The position numbers and the translations under genes are program-made. A stretch of DNA of 64,000 nt from Protula sp. h YS-2021 (lineage: Eukaryota > Annelida > Polychaeta > Sabellida > Serpulidae): NCBI GenBank assembly GCA_949752745.1, contig OX457026.1, positions 71,675,091 through 71,739,090 of the forward strand, in the 5' to 3' direction. Under the pieces are notes generated by a model. The model was not told the DNA's origin, made no database searches, and was given only the letters and a program-made list of their open reading frames with translations. Positions 57,566 through 64,000 of the stretch are shown piece by piece. How positions within the stretch are numbered: position 1 is the first letter of the stretch; every line of letters starts with the position of its first letter.

Positions 57566-60500
57566 ATAAGTGACAGTATTGCAAGGAAGCTAAATAATCT
57601 CCTCTAGAATCCGTCAGAGGTTTCACATTAAATATTCTTTCGTCAAACAACTCGTTCTAGAGTTGCGTGGAAGCAACATCCTGGGCCCATCATACCTGGC
57701 CAATCTCCCCCTCTTACTTCCTGCTGGCCCTTTGCCCCCCCCCCCCCAAAAAAAAAAAAAAGCAAAAACGTATTTATGCAAATGATCTTCAATGTGCCAT
57801 TTAAAAGTGTGTTAGAAGAATTAAACGTGATGCATAGTGTTACGAATATTGTATTTGTTATTTTAAATTTTGGAAAAAATACAACATGTGACTTGTGATG
57901 TAAATTCGCTTTTTAAAAACTTTTTCTTCGTAAATTCTGACTAAGCTGTTGTGTTGGTTGGGGAAGGACCAAGGGAAAGTACCAAGGGGAAACGGCAAGG
58001 GGGCAGATCCGGGCGTCGGGAGGGGGGGGGGGTGGGGATGGGAAGAGGTGGCGCTGGAAACATTTACACTCCTGGTTGAACTTCAGATAAAACATAGGGA
58101 GGACGGAGATCTATGTTGACGGAAAGTGTGTTTGGATATGGTGTCCTTCATTTGGTCACAAGTGAAGACTACCCCCTTTCCCCCAACCCCTTCCGACTTT
58201 TGTTTCATTCAAGGCTGCGGCCCCTTTGCCAAACCCTTCGTCATTTGCTTCCAACCAACCATACCCCTTTATCAAGTGTATTTTTCGGGACACAAAAAGT
58301 TATAAAAAATAATAATCCGACTGGATCGTCAGAGAATAATTATTAAAGGTGGAGAACGACCAAGTGATGTTCACTGCGACTTTCCAGTGGCTACTCAAAG
58401 TCGAAAAGGCCGGAAGTTGCGGTTCGTCGCCGGATACTCCGAGCGACGAACGAAGTTTTATAGAAATCAAAGTCCCAACCAAATAGCATAACAATAAATA
58501 TCACTCACCAGGAGAAAAAGCCATTGCAAAAGGATCAAATAAGAACTAAAATATTGGAATCTGAGATTTTTTCAGAAAATAGACGTACACTCGACAAGTG
58601 GAGATAAGTGTATATTTTACTGTGCAGTATGAAGCAAGAGTAGGGTACTTTGGTGGAAGGGCGGGTGTACTCTCATAGGAATGACAGGCACCCGGCACTT
58701 TCTTATTGTCTATGCAACGTTGCTTGCCGACACAGATTCAAACTAGGAGTGTTGTTGTTGTTGTTTCGACTATCATGATCAAATCAAAGTTCGACATTTA
58801 CCCGACATCGGATCGTGACGTCATGAAACGTCTGGAGAACATTCGGTTTTTTGGCGATGCATTATATTTCAATAAGAACACATTCTCAAAGCTCATCTAC
58901 TTTTGTCTATTATTTTGCTTTGAGAAGTTATGCTACGAAAACAGACTAGATATGATGAAAAAAGAAGAAAAACATTGAAACAAAAAGATCTTGAATCGTT
59001 CTATTGGCTGTCTTTGAAACTTAAGTTTTCAAGGGTAGAGAAAAATATTTTAAGCTTTAAGCATTTTTTAAATGCTGGTCTCGTACCCCCGTGGCAGCAA
59101 TGAATTTGACATGTAAAACTATCGACAGGCAGTCTTAATGTGGCTTTTCACAAAAGGTCGGTGAAGCAAAGTAGCCATTGTGTTGTGCGCTTAACGATAA
59201 GTAAGCACGCGCATCTGCATATCTTCTAAGAACATTACACTCTTCTCGATACGAACTTAAAATATTTTAAAGCTGTCTTCTAATTTCACGGCTTGAAAAC
59301 ATTTAATTAAGCATGATGCTGAACCCTAAGAAAAAAAAACATTGAATTTTTAAGAAATTTTGTCATTACCTTATAACCTGACAGTTCTGTTGGCAGACTA
59401 TACACCTCCCCCTCTCGCCCCCCTCCACCTCCCCCCCCCCCCCCTCACCGCAACGTATGTTGATAATGGTAAACAAAGAGCATTTGAACGCCACGCCTCT
59501 GGTCGGTCGAAAGTCATTTACCTTTAGGGATTTTAATATTTAAAAGGGTACAACCCTCACAAGTTAACTGTTCTTAAATACAAGCCCAAGGTTCAGCTGA
59601 ATGACGTCACTGTATTCACCATGCAGTAGTATCTGCGCCAAGCACTGGCGATGGCGATTTTATTTCACTACCACAGAAGATTTCTCATTCCTAAATACCA
59701 ATAGTTTTTGCTTCTATGGGTAATGCATTATGTGGCTACGATAATACCAAAACACTTGTTAGTTTTTATGTGTGAATTTATGAGGAAACATGGTAGCAAT
59801 AAAACTTCACCTGTTATTTTTAAATTCAACGTATCAGAGAACGAACATTTACAAAGGATATTCAATGATGAGAGACGCATTTATAAGCTAAGCAGGAATG
59901 TAATTTGAGGGGGCGCTGTGTGTAAAGAAAAAGGTTGTATAATTAACTTTTCAATGTTTTATGCACTTTTAAGATTCTTTCTTATTCGCTACGAGCCCAT
60001 ATCTGGCTTTTTTTCTGCCGTAACCATGGCTCTATCCATTTCTTGAATATGTGAGACAGGGGATATTGAACAGAGGATGTGTCAATTAAAAACGAATGAT
60101 TTATACCTGCATATCAACATAGTCGCGATCATTATCATATCATCTGATAATTATCTTCTGCTGTGCGATTTATTAGAAATGTAACACGCAGCGTTCTGGT
60201 AGAATGGATTCCAGGACAGTGTTCAATAACATTAACTATAGAGATTTAAATAGAACGTCAACAAAAGTTGAAGTTAAGGAAGTATTCAATTTTAAAATAT
60301 GAAATTATAATTTTCATTTGGAATTTATATTCCCTGAAGTGTTGTTTGGGGTTAACCCGCACCCCATGACGGAAGGTACAGAAGAGGCTGTGCTCCCTAT
60401 TAGCGGGTGACGGGGAGTATAGGACCAGACTGGTTAGGCAGGCATAGCCGAGGGGCCATTCGGGAAAAACACCCTACATCCGTGCCGCATTTGTCCATCC

Positions 60501-62023
60501 ATCCATCCATCCATCCATCCATCCATCCATCCATCCATCCATCCATCCAGAATCGAAAGGCTTATACCGGGGGCTGCTTTAACTGCCAGCATCCCTCTAA
60601 GTGCCCGCATCCCTCAGTGTCCGCATCCCTCAAAGTGTCCGCATCCCTCAAAGTGTCAGCATCCCTCTCATCGCAGCTACTCGGCTCTAAGAATCGCGCT
60701 CCAGGAATCGTCTGACACGAGAGCATGTGCACCTGGTAACTGAAGGCGATCGTGTTTGATCAGGTTTCCCTTGGATAGGGGTGGGGGCATTCTTCGCCCT
60801 AGCCTAGATATTTAACCATCACAGTACCAGTTGCCCTGGTGTGTCCATAGCCACCAAGGTCCCCGTTTTTCGTTTTATCAAACGAAAACAAAGAAAATCT
60901 TCTGTGTCAAGGTTTTAGCATTTCGTGCGAAGTCTTTCTTGCTTGGTTTCTGTTTGAAAACGTTCTTGTTTGGGTATATTTGTGTAGTTCTTATCACAAT
61001 GTAAGACTGTATGAGGGTTAGGCGTCGTTTGGACCCAGAGGATTGGGGCCGACAGGTTTTGCGTTCATTGGGTCATCTATTTTTTTAATTGCAAGATGAT
61101 TGATACTCAAGCCTCGGCTCACAGAAAACAATATGAAACAAGTCCCTCTCCTCTCTCCCCCCCCCTCCCCGCCTAAAAAACCGGAAATGGGGAGAGTGTG
61201 ATGCAGAGAGGGGTTGATGCAAAGCAGTAAGCCGGTTACACTCTTATCACGAAGCGGTGTTGTGTTACGGTGAATCAGAATTTTTGTCCATGTTTTTTCA
61301 GTATTTTACTTGTTCTCGTGTTTCCGTTTAAGCGAATAAAACGGCCTTTTTATGTCCACGGGGTCGAATGGGGTGACTATCTTCCCCACAAAACAGCATT
61401 TACGCCATACATAGTGTATATCGAGACCAGGCCGTAAAACTGGGCGTGCTGCCATAGAAATGTGCAGCGTCAAAGCATTTTATTTAAATGTTGGTGTGTT
61501 AGCCTTTGTTGCATCCGCCAAAACGGAAATACAATGATTATTTACAAGAGAGAAGCCCGCCGGAGGTTGCGATGGAGTGGGTCTAGAGGTAATAACAAGT
61601 GGAAGGGGGTGCGGGGGGGGGGGGGGGTAGGGCAGAGGGAGCCATGTTTTTTTTTTTAGCCCAGCCGGAAATATTCATTACTTGTGCGGTATCCGTCGTC
61701 CGGCATGTGTGTATGTGCATGTGGGTGTAAACAATAATTCAAAATGCTCCTTTTCTACACACACACACACCCACACACATGGGGGCATGGGGATGGGGGA
61801 GACTGCTGATTTGGATATATGCGGCACGTAACCCCAACCCAAGTGACTGTCAAAAATTTTTTCCAGCTTCAGCGATCTTTTAGAGTGGCATTGAATGGAA
61901 TTTTTAGAATCGTCTCGAAATGAACATTTTTCGGGAGCTGTCATTTCTTCGCTTTTATGTAGTTTTTGGGAGAAAATCTCCAATACTTCCAGTCGGAGAA
62001 GCCCGAGGCCCCTGACCATCAGA
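57566..62023. other. Region without a recognisable gene
   Basis: Contains homopolymer tracts (57738-57762, 59430-59446, 61611-61626), a (CATC)n run at 60494-60549, a following short array of GCATCCCTC units (60590-60667) and a CA-rich stretch (61756-61778). No frame shows known motifs. Upstream exons and promoter of the LRR gene may lie here. Confidence 0.45.
60494..60549 (+). repeat. (CATC)n microsatellite
   Basis: Fourteen units of ATCC/CATC, followed 40 bp later by five or six units of the type AGTGTCCGCATCCCTCAA (60600-60667). Confidence 0.9.
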
Positions 62024-62238
62024 AGCCCCGGCCTCCGTAATCACGAAAGTTAACTGCACGGTTAACTGCACTCGTAGCAGCGAAAATCAGCTGATCTAAC
62101 TCCATCAATTTTCAAACTGACTTATTTTGTTAAACAAGTCAAATGCATTAATTCACTCTCGGACATTCTGATTGCTAACTGAGCAGTTAACGGATTCAGT
62201 TGAATGTACAGTTTAATTTTGTGAATACGGCCACAGGC
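62024..62238. mobile_element. MITE, copy B of the ~210-bp GTTAACTG family
   Basis: The ends are GCCCCGGCCTCCGTAATCAC and, on the other strand, GCCTGTGGCCGTATTCACAA. The interior aligns along its length with the reverse complement of 6917-7124 (GAAAGTTAACTGCACGGTTA versus AAAAGTTAACTGCACAATTG). It sits ~0.2 kb upstream of the LRR gene's coding exon. Confidence 0.6.
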
Positions 62239-62473
62239 ATTCCCGTCGAGTTGACACGGAGTTGGCTCATTATCAGCATGTTAGCACCTCACCATTTTTA
62301 AAGTCTGTCGTCCATAAGTGTATCCATCATGAATGGCTGTTTGATATACAGAAGAACTTGTTGTAACGGCAATGTTTTTTATAAGTTGTTTACAAAGAGG
62401 TGTGCCCTTTAAATAAACCCATGTACGATTTCTATTTTCAGCAGCCACTTGATTCCCTGACACAGAGCACAAC

Positions 62474-64000
62474 ATGTGGACGTCAGCCCTTATTCGTGTT
62501 ATTATTGGACTAATACTGGTCACTTTCGCGCATGCCCAGTGTCCTGCCATAGACGAAAATTGCCGGTGCCAAACCAAATTTAATATTTTCCATTATCTCT
62601 ACTGTGAGAATTTAGCGAATATCACCCAAGTGCCGGAGTTCACACCCTCCGAAAGGATATTTCAAGAATTTCATATTAAACATGAAAAGACAACATTAAC
62701 TACCATACAGTCTTATGCCTTCGAGGGGATACTCTTTGAAAAGCTTCGGCTGCAAAGTCTAGGAATTCGGTACATCGAGCCAAATGCATTTGATGGACTG
62801 GAAGACTACCTTGTCGAAATACATCTGGACGACAATGCAATTGAGTCCATACCTGGAAATGTGTTTAGCAATCTGCACAATCTCGTCTATTTGGGACTGC
62901 AAAATAATGCCCTGGATACCATACCGGCCCATGCGATGAAAGGCCTACCACGGCTGAGGTACTTATTTCTCTTTCACAACAATATCAAGACATTGTCACG
63001 TGATATGTTTGCCAACTTGACACAACTGTCGGGCCTGGAGCTTCATAATAATGAGATAGAAGCTCTGCCAGAAGGGATATTCAGCAACTTGCACGCACTA
63101 AGTGACTTAGCTCTCTCGGATAATTTGATTAGTTCAATTCTATCGGATACGTTCCAAGCTCTAAACAATTTGGTTCGCCTTGAACTTGCATCTAATCTCC
63201 TGGAAGAAATCCCTCCTGGAGCCTTTGATGATCTGACATCTCTCGTGAATCTGGATCTGTCTAACAACCGGATACACAGTTTGCCACAAGGAATTTTTGA
63301 CAAACTGACAAACCTACGAACTCTGCGGATAAATAACAACCAAATATCAATACTGCCTTCTGGAATTTTCGACAACCTTGCTTCTTTGGAAAAACTTTAC
63401 ATGAGCGATAATAGAATAGCTTCCCTCCAGAACAGAATATTTGCATCTTTAGAATCTTTGGGAACTCTCCATATGTACAACAATGATTTAGTCTACATAA
63501 ATAAAGACACATTCATTGGATTACTCTCGGTTAGGGATCTTAATTTCCAAAACAATAATATCGAAGAGCTTCCCAATGATGCGTTTCATGATCTGCGATT
63601 TTTAACAACACTTGAACTTTCCGACAACAGCATCCGGGAACTCAGCAGTGATATGTTTCGCAACATGGAATACATACGAGATATCAAGCTGAAAAATAAT
63701 CAGCTACAACACATCCCTAACGGTTTATTCAACGGTTCGAGCACTTTAGAAACTTTGTATTTAGAATTTAATCGGATTGAAACTTTAGAAACCAATGCCT
63801 TTCTGGATTTGTCGAGATTAACGTATCTCGATTTACACAGCAACTTGATCAGAAGTATATCTAACAATGCATTCCGGAATATCCCAGTGTTGCGCAATCT
63901 GGTCTTAAGTGGCAATGACATTGTAGACGTGCCGACAGACGCATTCAAAAAAGTCCAATCTCTACAGAATATTAACTTAGACCAGAATAAAATAGAGCGT
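62474..64000 (+). CDS. Secreted leucine-rich-repeat protein (5' part, runs off right edge)
   Basis: The ATG at 62474 follows a splice acceptor (CTATTTTCAG, ending 62441) and 32 nt of leader, and opens 509 codons without a stop up to the window end. Residues 1-22 are a signal peptide (MWTSALIRVIIGLILVTFAH). Residues 23-45 form a cysteine-bearing cap (CPAIDENCRC...YC). From about residue 75 at least 17 repeats of 24 residues follow with the consensus LxxLxLxxNxIxxLPxGIFxx (for example LVNLDLSNNRIHSLPQGIFD). They form an extracellular solenoid of the typical-LRR class used for binding proteins or glycans. The C-terminal cap and any membrane anchor or signalling domain lie outside, so it could be a secreted protein or a receptor. 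Confidence 0.9.
   Translation, partial: MWTSALIRVIIGLILVTFAHAQCPAIDENCRCQTKFNIFHYLYCENLANITQVPEFTPSERIFQEFHIKHEKTTLTTIQSYAFEGILFEKLRLQSLGIRYIEPNAFDGLEDYLVEIHLDDNAIESIPGNVFSNLHNLVYLGLQNNALDTIPAHAMKGLPRLRYLFLFHNNIKTLSRDMFANLTQLSGLELHNNEIEALPEGIFSNLHALSDLALSDNLISSILSDTFQALNNLVRLELASNLLEEIPPGAFDDLTSLVNLDLSNNRIHSLPQGIFDKLTNLRTLRINNNQISILPSGIFDNLASLEKLYMSDNRIASLQNRIFASLESLGTLHMYNNDLVYINKDTFIGLLSVRDLNFQNNNIEELPNDAFHDLRFLTTLELSDNSIRELSSDMFRNMEYIRDIKLKNNQLQHIPNGLFNGSSTLETLYLEFNRIETLETNAFLDLSRLTYLDLHSNLIRSISNNAFRNIPVLRNLVLSGNDIVDVPTDAFKKVQSLQNINLDQNKIER

Noticed and set aside
60494..60667. (CATC)n and GCATCCCTC array as a CRISPR-like repeat
   Set aside because: Units are contiguous or nearly so with no unique spacers, and the genome is eukaryotic; it is a microsatellite with a short minisatellite.
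62281..63948. Minus-strand frames opposite the LRR gene
   Set aside because: They are shadows of the repetitive LRR coding sequence; the plus strand has signal peptide and LRR consensus.

Overview
This is a window of an AT-rich eukaryotic genome, almost certainly a metazoan and probably a marine invertebrate. The evidence is long introns with GT/AG borders, three secreted or membrane genes of animal type, and a dense mix of transposon families (DIRS, CR1/L2-like and L1-like LINEs, Tc1, hAT, FLYWCH-type Mutator). The phylum cannot be fixed from sequence alone. I see no rRNA, tRNA, CRISPR or bacterial operon structure.

Three host genes are supported. (1) On the minus strand, 17252 down to 352 and running off the left edge, seven phase-matched exons encode the N-terminal 415 residues of a receptor with a NIT (nitrate/nitrite-sensing) ectodomain between two membrane helices; the expected cytoplasmic guanylate cyclase half lies outside. 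(2) On the minus strand, 42103 to 34286, three exons encode a complete 679-residue secreted protein: a signal-peptide exon followed by two homologous ~0.9-1.0 kb exons, a tandem phase-0 exon duplication. Each repeat has a six-cysteine head, a helical body and an acidic tail with Ser-Gly sites, so it may be a proteoglycan-like protein of unknown function. (3) On the plus strand, from 62474 off the right edge, a secreted leucine-rich-repeat protein (509 residues visible).

The rest is introns and intergenic DNA full of mobile elements. Left part (1-17 kb, introns of the NIT gene): a deleted Tc1 element, a CR1/L2-like LINE, a 9-bp-TSD Mutator-like element carrying a broken FLYWCH gene, an L1-like LINE relic, and a MITE whose ends are made of short G/C-rich subrepeats. 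Middle (17-34 kb): a GATATC/GATCTC-rich MITE, a dispersed G-tract minisatellite, a CR1-like LINE tail with (TAA)n, a heavily decayed DIRS-type element, a hAT-type element with an ACGTC-rich MITE inside it, and a nearly perfect 185-bp foldback. Right part (45831-53901): an apparently young, structurally complete DIRS retrotransposon with identical inverted terminal repeats and an internal complementary region, whose tyrosine-recombinase frame is broken only at a C9 run.

The most notable new pattern is a group of four elements (8587-9744, 15258-16020, 41453-41694, 57388-57565) that share similar ends, TIRs built of 12-18 bp subrepeats, and 8-9 bp target duplications. The one with coding sequence carries a FLYWCH/MULE gene remnant, which ties the group to the Mutator superfamily.
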